Of a stretch of DNA of 64,000 bases, positions 18,192-26,494 are shown one piece after another; positions within the stretch are counted from its first letter, which is position 1, and each line of letters opens with the position of its first letter. The notes beneath the pieces were generated by a model, which worked only from the letters and a program-made list of their open reading frames with translations, made no database searches and was not told the origin of the DNA. The translations under genes and the position numbers were made by a program. This DNA is from Catalinimonas alkaloidigena (GTDB lineage Bacteria > Bacteroidota > Bacteroidia > Cytophagales > Flexibacteraceae): positions 90,351-154,350 of the forward strand of contig NZ_FNFO01000010.1 of assembly GCF_900100765.1 (NCBI RefSeq), read 5' to 3'.

Positions 18192-20056
18192 GAATCGAGT
18201 AGATTAAAAATGGTGACACCTTTTTTGACACGGGCCAGCCGTTCCTGCGCCTGCGGATCGTCCAGGTAACGCGGGCGGAGCGGCACCCGCTGCAGTACTT
18301 TGCGGTAGAGTAATTCCTGCACAAAAGGCAGGTAATCTTCCCGGATTTTTCCGACCAGCAGCGGCTCCAGGTCGTTCCCGGCCGCCAGGTAGGCCAGCAG
18401 GTCGATGAGGCCCTTCAGGTAGACAGCGTCTTTGGTGAGGCCGCCGCCCCGGTAAACCCGCAGCGTAATCTGAAATGCGTTGAACGGTTTAAAGCCGTAG
18501 TCTACCTGAAGCATACGGTAGGTATCGGGAAAAGATGCTCCGCGCACCATTGCATCCACGGCGATGACACGCGCCGCCAGCACGCGCAGGCGCGCGACCG
18601 TCAGCCCGCCCACCAGGTATTCGCTCAGCACGGCGAGTCCTTCCTGCAGCTCTTCGTAGCCGGGTACGCCGCTGTAGAGCAGTTGCAGCGGCTGGGCGCG
18701 GCCGTTGTACCACGTCAGCACGTGCGTCCCCACTTCGTGTTGGATCAGCGCTTCGGCGCGGTGCGCGGGAATGACGTAGTTCTTACCGATGTACAACTGC
18801 CCCTCCGAGACCATCAGGCCCGTCATATCGTCGCGGACGTAGACCTGGGCATCGACGCTTTCGTGCTGCGAGCGGAAAAATTCGATCTCCCGCAGGGCTC
18901 GCTGCCGAAAGGCTTCGGCGTCCAGACGCGTGCCTTTGGTTTGGCGCGTACGCTGGGTTTCTAGGGCGACCATCAGGCCTTTGGCCATCGTGAGAAGCCG
19001 GTCGTCGACCCCACCGAAAATCTGCAGACTGCCGTAAAGGAAGTTGGGGCTATTGCGGTCGGCCAGCATGGTCAGCATCCGGTCGATCTCCTGCCGTTTG
19101 TCGCGGAACAGAAACGCCAGCGTCGGGTCTTCCACGCGCTCGATGTAGATGTTGTGTAGGCGGCGCTTCAACAGGTCGGTATCGACCGGAATCAGGCGGT
19201 AGTGCAACACCGGGTCCTTGCGGTAATGGCTTTTGCGGAAGCTCCGCCACGCCTCCTGCGTGTTGACCGGCGTCACCAGCATCAGAAATTCGTAAGCCGT
19301 GCTGATCTCCACCAATTGCCGGTCGACCTCCCACACTTCGTCGGTCAGGTTACGCGACCCCAGCGACTGGAAGTGTACCGGCTTGCGTTGGGTCTGCAAG
19401 CGGATAAAATCGAACACCGTTTTCCGCAGGGCCTGGGTCACCTGTTCTTTCAGCGTGCGGAACAGAAACGGATAAGGCAGGCCGGTTTCGGGTTGGATGA
19501 AGAACGGCCGCATCGACAGTCCCAGGTACAGGCCTTCCAGTTTTTTCAGGGTCGGCTTGTCCAGCAGCGCGGTCCGGTCGGGTGGACTGCGGTCGTCGTC
19601 AGTAGGTTGCCCGACGGTAAACGCCAGTTGCGGCAGTCGGATGTCGCGCAGGGCCTGTTCGAGCGTGGTGACGGTGGCCGGCAGTTTCTTTTGGGGGCCG
19701 TGTACCTGAAACGTATGCTCGTTGTTTTCGTCGAGCCACACTTCCAGAATCAGAAACGCCGAAAAACGATCGGCCAACGGCTTCGCGATGGTGTAAACCA
19801 GTTGACTGACTTCCGGGTCGGACATGCCGTTGGTGATGAGCCACGAAGCTTCGCTGCGAATCAGTTCACTCAGCGGATCGAGCGCGGCTTTCTCGTCGTC
19901 GTGCGGCGACGCGCCTCCCCGGTACACGTACAGGTACGGCAGGGGACGATCGATGTACAACTGACCACCGCCGGGCAACGCACGCACGCAACGCGCTCCC
20001 TCCGCAAGGCACTTCGCAATCTCCTGCAACAGCGGATCGGTAATGGCCTCCGTCAT
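18188..20056 (-). CDS. DUF1704 'QEGLA motif' putative zinc metallopeptidase
   Basis: 622 residues, no signal peptide. It has the family name motif EELQEGLAVLSEYLVGG and, just before it, ALIQHEVGTHVLTWYNG, an HExGTH zinc-binding motif; the QEGLA glutamate is a likely further ligand. DUF1704 also contains the eukaryotic MATCAP tubulin tyrosine carboxypeptidases, so a carboxypeptidase-like activity is plausible. Bacterial members are annotated as flavohaemoglobin expression-modulating proteins, a label that says little about mechanism. The N-terminal 300 residues hold a separate helical region (ELIRSEASWLITNGMSDPEV). It overlaps its neighbours by 4 bases on both sides, so stoichiometric co-expression with the amidohydrolase and ATP-grasp is expected. 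Confidence 0.85.
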   Translation of the reverse strand: MTEAITDPLLQEIAKCLAEGARCVRALPGGGQLYIDRPLPYLYVYRGGASPHDDEKAALDPLSELIRSEASWLITNGMSDPEVSQLVYTIAKPLADRFSAFLILEVWLDENNEHTFQVHGPQKKLPATVTTLEQALRDIRLPQLAFTVGQPTDDDRSPPDRTALLDKPTLKKLEGLYLGLSMRPFFIQPETGLPYPFLFRTLKEQVTQALRKTVFDFIRLQTQRKPVHFQSLGSRNLTDEVWEVDRQLVEISTAYEFLMLVTPVNTQEAWRSFRKSHYRKDPVLHYRLIPVDTDLLKRRLHNIYIERVEDPTLAFLFRDKRQEIDRMLTMLADRNSPNFLYGSLQIFGGVDDRLLTMAKGLMVALETQRTRQTKGTRLDAEAFRQRALREIEFFRSQHESVDAQVYVRDDMTGLMVSEGQLYIGKNYVIPAHRAEALIQHEVGTHVLTWYNGRAQPLQLLYSGVPGYEELQEGLAVLSEYLVGGLTVARLRVLAARVIAVDAMVRGASFPDTYRMLQVDYGFKPFNAFQITLRVYRGGGLTKDAVYLKGLIDLLAYLAAGNDLEPLLVGKIREDYLPFVQELLYRKVLQRVPLRPRYLDDPQAQERLARVKKGVTIFNLLDS

Positions 20057-20853
20057 ACGAGATGGTAGTCACGTGAGACCGCTTCGCGTGCCGCCAGTAC
20101 GCCCGGCACCGTAGCCGCCAGCGCGGCCCGAATGGCTTCGACCTGCCCGGGGTACGCTTCGCCGGTCCACTCGTTCATGAAAAATTTCTTAAACTCGATC
20201 GACATGACGCAACTCACGCCAGGGAACGTTTTGTGAATCCACTTCATCATGTTTCCGCCGTCGAACTTCACGTTCTCGCGCACGTCGAGGTGGCGTCCGT
20301 TAAAGTCGTGCTGTGCCAGTTCGTACATAAACGTATCGACCACCGGAGCCCAGCGGTCGCGGTCCATGCCCACCGTCCCGATGTTCACTTCGGGATTCTG
20401 GTGCGGGTCGGCGGCCGGTCCGTCGGCCCCGTCGCGCAGGTGGTTGTAAGTGTGGAGGTCGTAAATCACAAAGGATCCAAACTCGTCGACCAGGCGTTGC
20501 AGTCGCTGCTGCAAGTCGTCGTAAAACTGGTCGTATTTTGCCAGCGACGCCTGCGTGGGGCCGTCGGGTAGTTCTTCGGTCCACACGTGCAGGCCCCAGG
20601 CATCTTCGGGGCGGCGGTAGATCGCCTTCTCGCGCGGGCGGTTCAGGTCTACTTCGAAACGCGACGTGTCAACCACAATCTGCAGCTCGGCCACGTCGAC
20701 CCAACGTGCCGTAAACGGATCTTCTTCGCGCAGGCGTTGCGCGTCGTCGAGGTTCAAAAGGGGATGGAGTTCGGGTCGTATCGTATGCCCGTCGTGGATG
20801 GCCGTGGCCACCAACGGGCGATCAGGTCCGGTGATGGAATAAAACGGTTTCAT
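20053..20853 (-). CDS. N-formylglutamate amidohydrolase-like protein
   Basis: 266 residues from ATG 20853 (MKPFYSITGP); the longer frame to 20922 lacks family character. FGase signatures are visible: VATAIHDGHTI near the N-terminus (metal/active-site histidines), REEDPFTARW, and DTSRFEVDLNRPREKAIYR, the arginine-rich substrate pocket, then YDLHTYNHLRDG. The family hydrolyses N-formyl- or N-acyl-glutamate-like substrates. Position as first gene of the unit, overlapping DUF1704 by 4 bases, argues for a role tied to the ATP-grasp/DUF1704 pair rather than histidine catabolism, since no hut genes are nearby. Confidence 0.85.
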   Translation of the reverse strand: MKPFYSITGPDRPLVATAIHDGHTIRPELHPLLNLDDAQRLREEDPFTARWVDVAELQIVVDTSRFEVDLNRPREKAIYRRPEDAWGLHVWTEELPDGPTQASLAKYDQFYDDLQQRLQRLVDEFGSFVIYDLHTYNHLRDGADGPAADPHQNPEVNIGTVGMDRDRWAPVVDTFMYELAQHDFNGRHLDVRENVKFDGGNMMKWIHKTFPGVSCVMSIEFKKFFMNEWTGEAYPGQVEAIRAALAATVPGVLAAREAVSRDYHLV

Positions 20854-21027
20854 ACCTTCTATGTACGCAACGACACAGGGAGGGTTGGTAAAATCGCAGT
20901 ACGCCCCACAGGCAGCGCGCACTAGCGGACCAAAGGCCGGGCGGCCGGGTGCTTTCTACGCCGTTTTTACGAAGCCTACCCATCGTTCAGGATGTATCTT
21001 GCTGTACAAATTCGCTCTTCCTTCTAC

Positions 21028-21765
21028 ATGAAATATCTAGCTTTTTGCCTCGTAGCCATTCAATTGCAAACCGGATTTGGCCAAACCACGCCTATGCGCT
21101 CCCTCGAAGAACTGGTCAACCGGGAAGATCCTGGTTGGCGATTTGTAGAAGAGTGGATCGAAGAAGCGACCAATCAGGTCGAAGTGCTGAAGAGAGACGC
21201 TAAAAAAGCCGATGCTGCCCTGTATCAGACACAGGTCACGACCCGTTCGCCCATGGGCGCAATTATTTACGAGACGGGCGGTATTCTGGTAGATCATGGG
21301 TGGATTCGAATACTAGGTTCAGGGTCCGCAAAAATGACCCGAAGCCTACCCGAATGGAACAAAGGCAAACTCGCTGGCGAGTTGGGGCAGGGCACTACGC
21401 TTCTGTTAATTGCCGACGATGCCATCGGCGGATATTTTGCGTTAAACGGCGGAGCCTTTGGCAATGACCTTGGAAAAGTTTACTACTTCTCGCCCGACAA
21501 CCTGGAATGGGAACCCCTTGATGTGGGCTACTCCGAATTCGTGTATTGGGCATTTACTGGCGATCTTGAGCAGTTTTATGAAGGGCTCCGGTGGAACACG
21601 TGGAGAAAAGAGGTGAGCCTCATGGACGGCGACCAAGTTGTGCACTTCTTCCCTTATTTATGGACTGAGTACGAAGACCTGGAAAAACTGAGCCGAAAAG
21701 CGGTTCCTGTCGAAGAGATGTGGAATCTACAGATGGACTTAAAAAATCAATTATTTGGAAACTAA
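21028..21765 (+). CDS. DUF2625 family protein with signal peptide
   Basis: 245 residues from ATG 21028 (MKYLAFCLVAIQLQTGFGQ, a signal peptide); a 12-codon longer frame upstream is less likely. The mature protein begins RSLEELVNREDPGWRFVEEW and contains the DUF2625 blocks ALYQTQVTTRSPMGAIIYETGG, ILGSGSAKMTRSLPEWN, IADDAIGGYFALNGG and FSPDNLEWEPLDVGYSEFV. The family is uncharacterised, related in style to SMI1/KNR4-like immunity folds. Base composition is more AT-rich than its neighbours, which may hint at a different origin. A terminator follows at once. Confidence 0.85.
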   Translation: MKYLAFCLVAIQLQTGFGQTTPMRSLEELVNREDPGWRFVEEWIEEATNQVEVLKRDAKKADAALYQTQVTTRSPMGAIIYETGGILVDHGWIRILGSGSAKMTRSLPEWNKGKLAGELGQGTTLLLIADDAIGGYFALNGGAFGNDLGKVYYFSPDNLEWEPLDVGYSEFVYWAFTGDLEQFYEGLRWNTWRKEVSLMDGDQVVHFFPYLWTEYEDLEKLSRKAVPVEEMWNLQMDLKNQLFGN

Positions 21766-21766
21766 A

Positions 21767-21798
21767 AAAGCCGCCTTCCCCAGCGGAAGAGCGGCTTT
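21767..21798. terminator. Terminator hairpin between DUF2625 gene and dps
   Basis: AAAGCCGC / GCGGCTTT outer stem with an inner TTCC/GGAA pairing lies between the convergent stops at 21765 and 21822. The flanking A tract favours the minus-strand (dps) direction, with weaker plus-strand use. Confidence 0.7.
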
Positions 21799-21821
21799 CG
21801 GTTCACTTTGAATGATTGCTC

Positions 21822-22373
21822 TTAATCAGCAAGTTCTTTTTCGGAGTGCAACAGCCCGACCGAAATCGAGTCTTCACCCAGGAAGTGCTCGATGTGGTGC
21901 GCGCGGTCTTCGGTTTTGGCTAGAATCCCTTCCAACAGGGTTTTGGTACCGTAATCTTCACCCTCAAAGGCTTTCTTGATACTTTTCCGCAACTCCACGG
22001 CGGCCGTTTTCTCGGCTTCCATGTCGCGCTCCAGCATCTCGCGGATGTGGAAAACGCCTTCGGGTTCGTGCTCAATGTAGGCGAGCTTGATCATGTTGGT
22101 CGGGTGACACGTGGGCGTCATGCCCATAACGGTCAGCCGCTCGGCAATGCGATCGTATGCTTCGTGCACTTCTACGTAGTTGCCTTCAAAAAACAGGTGT
22201 AAGTCGCGAAACTGAGGTCCTTCCACCATCCAGTGATGTTTGTGGTACTGCTGGTACAAAATCAGGAAAGAGGACAGGTGGCGATCCAGTTCTTTCGCCA
22301 TCGATACCGCAACTTCTTTCGAAAGCCCAATCGGGTTTCCTTCGTATTCTTTTTGTTTTCTGAGCTTATCCAT
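21822..22373 (-). CDS. dps: Dps family DNA-protection ferritin-like protein
   Basis: 183 residues. The ferroxidase-centre signature is readable: YHKHHWMVEGPQFRDLHLFF then EGNYVEVHEAYDRIAERL, with the His, Asp and Glu positions typical of Dps inter-subunit iron sites. TPTCHPTNMIKLAYI and HHIEHFLGE continue the four-helix bundle. The lysine-rich N-terminal tail (MDKLRKQKEYE) could contact DNA. Dps dodecamers oxidise and store iron with peroxide and shield DNA under stress. It is a single gene between two terminators. Confidence 0.93.
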   Translation of the reverse strand: MDKLRKQKEYEGNPIGLSKEVAVSMAKELDRHLSSFLILYQQYHKHHWMVEGPQFRDLHLFFEGNYVEVHEAYDRIAERLTVMGMTPTCHPTNMIKLAYIEHEPEGVFHIREMLERDMEAEKTAAVELRKSIKKAFEGEDYGTKTLLEGILAKTEDRAHHIEHFLGEDSISVGLLHSEKELAD

Positions 22374-22444
22374 AAATAGAGAGATCTGTCTTGATACAGT
22401 TTAGTTACTAGTTCTATAACGCATAACTCCCTGAAAGGGTTGAG

Positions 22445-22461
22445 AAAAACCTGCGGTTTTT
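22445..22461 (-). terminator. Weak terminator-like hairpin after the AsmA-like gene
   Basis: AAAAACC-TGC-GGTTTTT lies 16 bases past the stop of the minus-strand AsmA-like gene and ahead of dps. The stem is short (7 bp) but ends in a T run. Confidence 0.45.
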
Positions 22462-22476
22462 GCCGCGTCGGCTCCG

Positions 22477-24225
22477 CTATTCTTCCTGCTTTGAACCGGC
22501 GCCGAACCAGTTCATGACGCGCTCCCAGAACGTTTTTTCTTCGGGGCGGGGGTTCTCTACTCCCAACGTGTGCTTCATGCCCGACAGTGCCGATTTCCAC
22601 CAGTAATTGAACATCGACTTCTGTGGGTTGCGCTCGAAGTAAATCTGCCCCACGCGCAGGTCGTCGCCTTTCGGATTGTCGGAGCGGAGCACCAGTCGGT
22701 TGGCCAGAAACGAAATGATGTCGCGGCGGCTCTCTTCGTCTTCCAGCACTTTGTCGCCATTCAGTACGCTAATTTTCAAGTCCTGGTAGCGCCACCGCAA
22801 CTCGCCCCCGGAGCGTTCGCCGTTGCCCACAATGTGGAAATCGGTGCGTAGGTTCTGCCCCTCTTTGATGCGGACAAAGACGCGGTTCACGGTCATTTCG
22901 TTCAGCGCGGTCAGGTCCATCTTCCCCAAGGTACCCCGCACTTCGAACCGATCGGTCGAGTCGCCCAACATAAACTTCAGGTGCGCATCAAGACGGCCCT
23001 GCCCCATCAGGTACGCCGAGCCGTCGAAGGTAGCCGTGGCGCCCGTGTCGAGCATCCAGGGAACGTTGGTCAGGTTGCGCAACACGCCGTTCAGCCGCTC
23101 GAACGTTACGTAGCCGGGTTTGATGCTCTCCTCCCCCAGTTCATCGTAACGGATAAACCCGTCTTTGATTTTCAGGCTATCGATTTTCACGTGGATGGGC
23201 AATTCGCGCAAGATTTCCTGCGGTAGGGGACGGATGCGTTTTTCTTCGTACAGCTTCTTGTTTTTGTACGAAAGCAACCGAATCTGGTCCAGGTCCACTT
23301 CGTTGACGTAACAGTCGTTCAAGCGAAACAGCCGCTTCAGGTCGACGCCCTTCAGGTCCACCCGCGCAACGCTCACTTCCGTACTGGCGTTGCGTTTTTC
23401 CAGCATCTTGCCCATCTCGGAGCGCTTGAACAGCGGCGTATAGTGTAGGCTATCGAGCGAGAGTCGCCCGCCGTCCGAATCGATCCCGACGCTGTCGATC
23501 GACAGTACGTACAGGCTGTCGGGGGTTTCGATCCGGAACCCTTCCGCGCGCCCCCGGAAATGCTCCGAATAGAACATGCGGTCACGGTCCAGATGCGCCG
23601 TCGAGTCGATTTTAATGTCGCGAATGCGCAACGAGAAGCGAGGCAACTCAGCCCGGTTTTCGGCATGCTGCCATTGCTCCAGCACAATAGTTCCTTCCGA
23701 AAGCCACAACTCGCCCAGTTCGATGGTGTGCAGCACCCCGTTGAAATACTGATACACGTTCAGCGGATCGCGCCGTGAGGTTTGGGCGGTGTCCTGCGCC
23801 AGCGTATCGGTCCGGGCCAGTTCGTTGCGAATCACCCGCACAAAGGGCTCGCGAATCTCAATGGCGTCCAGGGCCAGTTCGCGTTTCAGCAGGAGTCGCA
23901 TCACGTCGATGTCTTCCAGGTTGAGCCCGTCGAGCTGCACTTCGAACAAATTAGGTTGCTGCAGCAACTGTTCGTGGTGCTGGCGAATGTGCGACGTATC
24001 CGGTCCGAACAAAATCGACGACGAGCGAATCGTCCCGCCCAGAAGATTGATCCGCAGGTTCTGCACGTCGAGCTGGTACAAGCTATCGGTCCATTCCGTA
24101 ACGCGTTGTTCCAGCTTGCGCCCGACGATCGGGCTGACTACATAGAGTGAAAGCACCTGAACGGCTGTGAGCAGTATTCCCAAAATAACGGCTGTGCTCA
24201 ACAGCCAGATCAAGACTTTTTTCAT
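22477..24225 (-). CDS. AsmA/DUF748-like envelope protein
   Basis: 582 residues. One N-terminal membrane helix (LIWLLSTAVILGILLTAVQVL) is followed by a long beta-rich periplasmic region with the alternating pattern of AsmA/TamB-like proteins: LDVQNLRINLLGGTIRSSSI, VQLDGLNLEDIDVMRLL, LALDAIEIREPFVRVI, HVKIDSLKIKDGFIRYDE. AsmA-like repeat-beta-groove proteins are thought to move phospholipids or affect outer-membrane assembly. It is not the TamB of this genome region (28844-33829). The C-terminus (GVENPRPEEKTFWERVMNWFG) is a short charged tail. Exact role unknown. Confidence 0.7.
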   Translation of the reverse strand: MKKVLIWLLSTAVILGILLTAVQVLSLYVVSPIVGRKLEQRVTEWTDSLYQLDVQNLRINLLGGTIRSSSILFGPDTSHIRQHHEQLLQQPNLFEVQLDGLNLEDIDVMRLLLKRELALDAIEIREPFVRVIRNELARTDTLAQDTAQTSRRDPLNVYQYFNGVLHTIELGELWLSEGTIVLEQWQHAENRAELPRFSLRIRDIKIDSTAHLDRDRMFYSEHFRGRAEGFRIETPDSLYVLSIDSVGIDSDGGRLSLDSLHYTPLFKRSEMGKMLEKRNASTEVSVARVDLKGVDLKRLFRLNDCYVNEVDLDQIRLLSYKNKKLYEEKRIRPLPQEILRELPIHVKIDSLKIKDGFIRYDELGEESIKPGYVTFERLNGVLRNLTNVPWMLDTGATATFDGSAYLMGQGRLDAHLKFMLGDSTDRFEVRGTLGKMDLTALNEMTVNRVFVRIKEGQNLRTDFHIVGNGERSGGELRWRYQDLKISVLNGDKVLEDEESRRDIISFLANRLVLRSDNPKGDDLRVGQIYFERNPQKSMFNYWWKSALSGMKHTLGVENPRPEEKTFWERVMNWFGAGSKQEE

Positions 24226-24337
24226 GCAGGAAGAATCACGGTGGCAGAAGGCGGCTCGCCACTACAACGGTAGCAAGTCCGCGCAGAGTAAGTATTCAGA
24301 ACGGGGAGGTGCAGCGCGGCACGAATAAGGCGCGGGG

Positions 24338-24910
24338 CTACTCGTTGCCCGGCACAATCAATCCGGCCACCACGTGTACGACGCCATTGGTCGCCTGTAC
24401 GTCGGGGGTTTCGACCGGCTCGTCGGCGACTGAGATGGTGTTCACCACTTTGCTGATCGTGATGGTGTTGCCCGCCAACGTCGTCAATTCCATACCGTTG
24501 GTCAGGCTGTCGGCCGGGTAATACCCTTCGACAATGTGGTTCGAAAGCAGCACCTGCAATTCTTTGCGGCGGGTGGTGTCTTCCAGCAAGGGCTGAAGCG
24601 TAGTAGCGGGCAGTTCCTCGAACGCGGCGTCAGACGGCGCAAAAATGGTGAGAGGCCCGGCAGCTTCCAGGGCAGCTTCGAGTTGGGCGGCCTGCACGGC
24701 GTCGTACAAAGCCCCGAGGTCGTCGTCATACTGGACCCGCTCCAGGATGGTTTGCGTAGCGCCCAGCGAGACTTCAGTATCTTCTGCCTCGGTCGAGGCG
24801 GTATCGGAGGTTTCCTGCTGAGACGTGGTTTCGCCGCCACAGGCAGCCATGAACGTAACGAACAAAAGGGCACTGGCCCCGCGGGAAAGGTTTTTCAACG
24901 TCAACATCAT
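24338..24910 (-). CDS. Fasciclin (FAS1) domain lipoprotein
   Basis: 190 residues. A type II signal peptide ends at LFVTFMAACGG, with Cys about residue 24 as the lipidation site, then a Thr/Ser/Glu-rich linker. The FAS1 domain covers about 52-188, with TILERVQYDDDLGALYDAV, the hallmark GPLTIFAPSDAAFEELP and the second motif LLSNHIVEGYYPADSL ... VVAGLIVPGNE. FAS1 domains mediate surface adhesion or matrix contact, and small lipid-anchored ones are common in Bacteroidota. No operon partner is evident. Confidence 0.9.
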   Translation of the reverse strand: MMLTLKNLSRGASALLFVTFMAACGGETTSQQETSDTASTEAEDTEVSLGATQTILERVQYDDDLGALYDAVQAAQLEAALEAAGPLTIFAPSDAAFEELPATTLQPLLEDTTRRKELQVLLSNHIVEGYYPADSLTNGMELTTLAGNTITISKVVNTISVADEPVETPDVQATNGVVHVVAGLIVPGNE

Positions 24911-25014
24911 TAAAAAATTTAGGAATGGGAATCAGACGCAGCGTCAGTTCCCACGCTGGGGAGGCGCTGCAATGATGTGTACGTAAATGTCGGGAAGGGG
25001 TTAAACGCGAGGCG

Positions 25015-26268
25015 CTAGCGCGCACTGTGGGGCAGGCAGATGCCGAAGCGGCTTCCCCGGCCAGGTTCGCTTTCGACCTGCAGGGTGCCCCCCATGCGAA
25101 CCACCAAGGCGTGGCATAACACCAGCCCCAGGCCGGAGCCGCGTTCGCCATCGGTCCCGTACGTTCCCTGGTGGTGACCGGCCTCGAACAGGCACGACAG
25201 GCGGTCGGCAGCAATGCCCACGCCGTTGTCGCATACCCACAGCGTCTGGGCTTCGGGCGTGTGTTCCACTTCGAGCGAAATGGCACCCCCACGCGGTGTA
25301 AACTTGATGGCGTTCTGCACCAGATTCCGCACCACGGTGGCCAGCATGCGCACGTCGGTTTCCCACACGAGGGCAGGATCGATCTTCGTGCGAAGTTCCA
25401 AGTGCTTCTGTGTTGCCGACAAGCGTTGCAGCGCGATCTGGTCGTCGGCCCACGACGCCAGCGCCACGGGCTCCCGGTAAATCCGCCAGCCCTGCTGCTG
25501 CCCTCTGGACCACTCCAGCATGTCGTTGCACAAATGGTGGGTGGCCAGGGCCGTTCGTTTCAATTCCGTGAGGAGCTCTTCCTGCTCACCCTCGACCAAT
25601 TGAGGGGCGTAGTCGGACAAAAGGGTAGCCAGGGTCTGCACATTGCCCAGGCCGCTGCGTAGGTCATGTGCAAGCAGTGCATACAGTTTGTCTTTGGCTT
25701 GCTGGGTCTGGTGCAACGCAGTAGTGGCCGCACGGAAAGCTTCCGCCTGCTGGTGCCGGCGCCGGAGTGTATGTAAACTAAGGAAGGCCGTCCCCCCTAC
25801 AGTCAGCCAGACGGGCAATCGCTCTGCAAATGGCACGTTGGCCAGCGCACTTTGCCAGGCAGCCGCCTCGATGGCCCCAAAACAACCCAGGGTAGCCACC
25901 AGCAAGCCGATTACCGTCAGCAGATGTTGCCACTCGAACAAAAAGCCGATGGCCAACAGGACGAGGATGCAGTAGTAGCCCGTGGTGGCCTGATAACCCA
26001 GTCCGAAATTCCCACCTACCATCACCAGCAACGCGCCTACGATCAGCAGCAGACGCGCCGAAGTCAGGCGGCCGCAGTAGCTCAGCCACGCCGTTCCTCC
26101 AATCAGGAGACCGCTCCAGGCGATGGATAGCATCAACAGCGGCGTGGTCAGGAGCCATCCCATCATCAGGCAGAAGGCGACTCCACCCAGCAAGCTTGCC
26201 GTACAGACGTGGCGGTCGGTGGTGAGGACAGAAGCGGGAGTTGTACGAAACAAACGATCTGCATTCAT
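25015..26268 (-). CDS. Membrane sensor histidine kinase
   Basis: 417 residues from ATG 26268 (MNADRLFRTTP); 18 earlier codons are open but lack character. About six membrane helices occupy residues 25-175, then a coiled linker (RRRHQQAEAFRAATTALHQ). The H box is YALLAHDLRSGLGNVQTLA, where the usual H-E/D pair is H-D. N box VVRNLVQNAIKFTPRGG, G1 VCDNGVGI and G2 GERGSGLGLVLCHALV are intact. No response regulator lies beside it, so it is an orphan kinase here. The preceding 170 bases (26323-26494) are AT-rich. Confidence 0.88.
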   Translation of the reverse strand: MNADRLFRTTPASVLTTDRHVCTASLLGGVAFCLMMGWLLTTPLLMLSIAWSGLLIGGTAWLSYCGRLTSARLLLIVGALLVMVGGNFGLGYQATTGYYCILVLLAIGFLFEWQHLLTVIGLLVATLGCFGAIEAAAWQSALANVPFAERLPVWLTVGGTAFLSLHTLRRRHQQAEAFRAATTALHQTQQAKDKLYALLAHDLRSGLGNVQTLATLLSDYAPQLVEGEQEELLTELKRTALATHHLCNDMLEWSRGQQQGWRIYREPVALASWADDQIALQRLSATQKHLELRTKIDPALVWETDVRMLATVVRNLVQNAIKFTPRGGAISLEVEHTPEAQTLWVCDNGVGIAADRLSCLFEAGHHQGTYGTDGERGSGLGLVLCHALVVRMGGTLQVESEPGRGSRFGICLPHSAR

Positions 26269-26494
26269 AAGCACTTGGTTTTGACACATTCCGTAGAAGT
26301 GGCGCACCTGCCAACTCAGCATGCACGCCGCAAAATAGTCAAAACCTCACCGAGAGCTTTCTTTACAATTTACTGATCAACAGGCTGTAATATTCTCCCA
26401 CAAATCGACAAATCTCCCTAAAATCCTATAACCAATTTAACCACATGACGGAAAAGTCATATTTAGGACCAGGTTTTACCGCATTGTACTCTTC

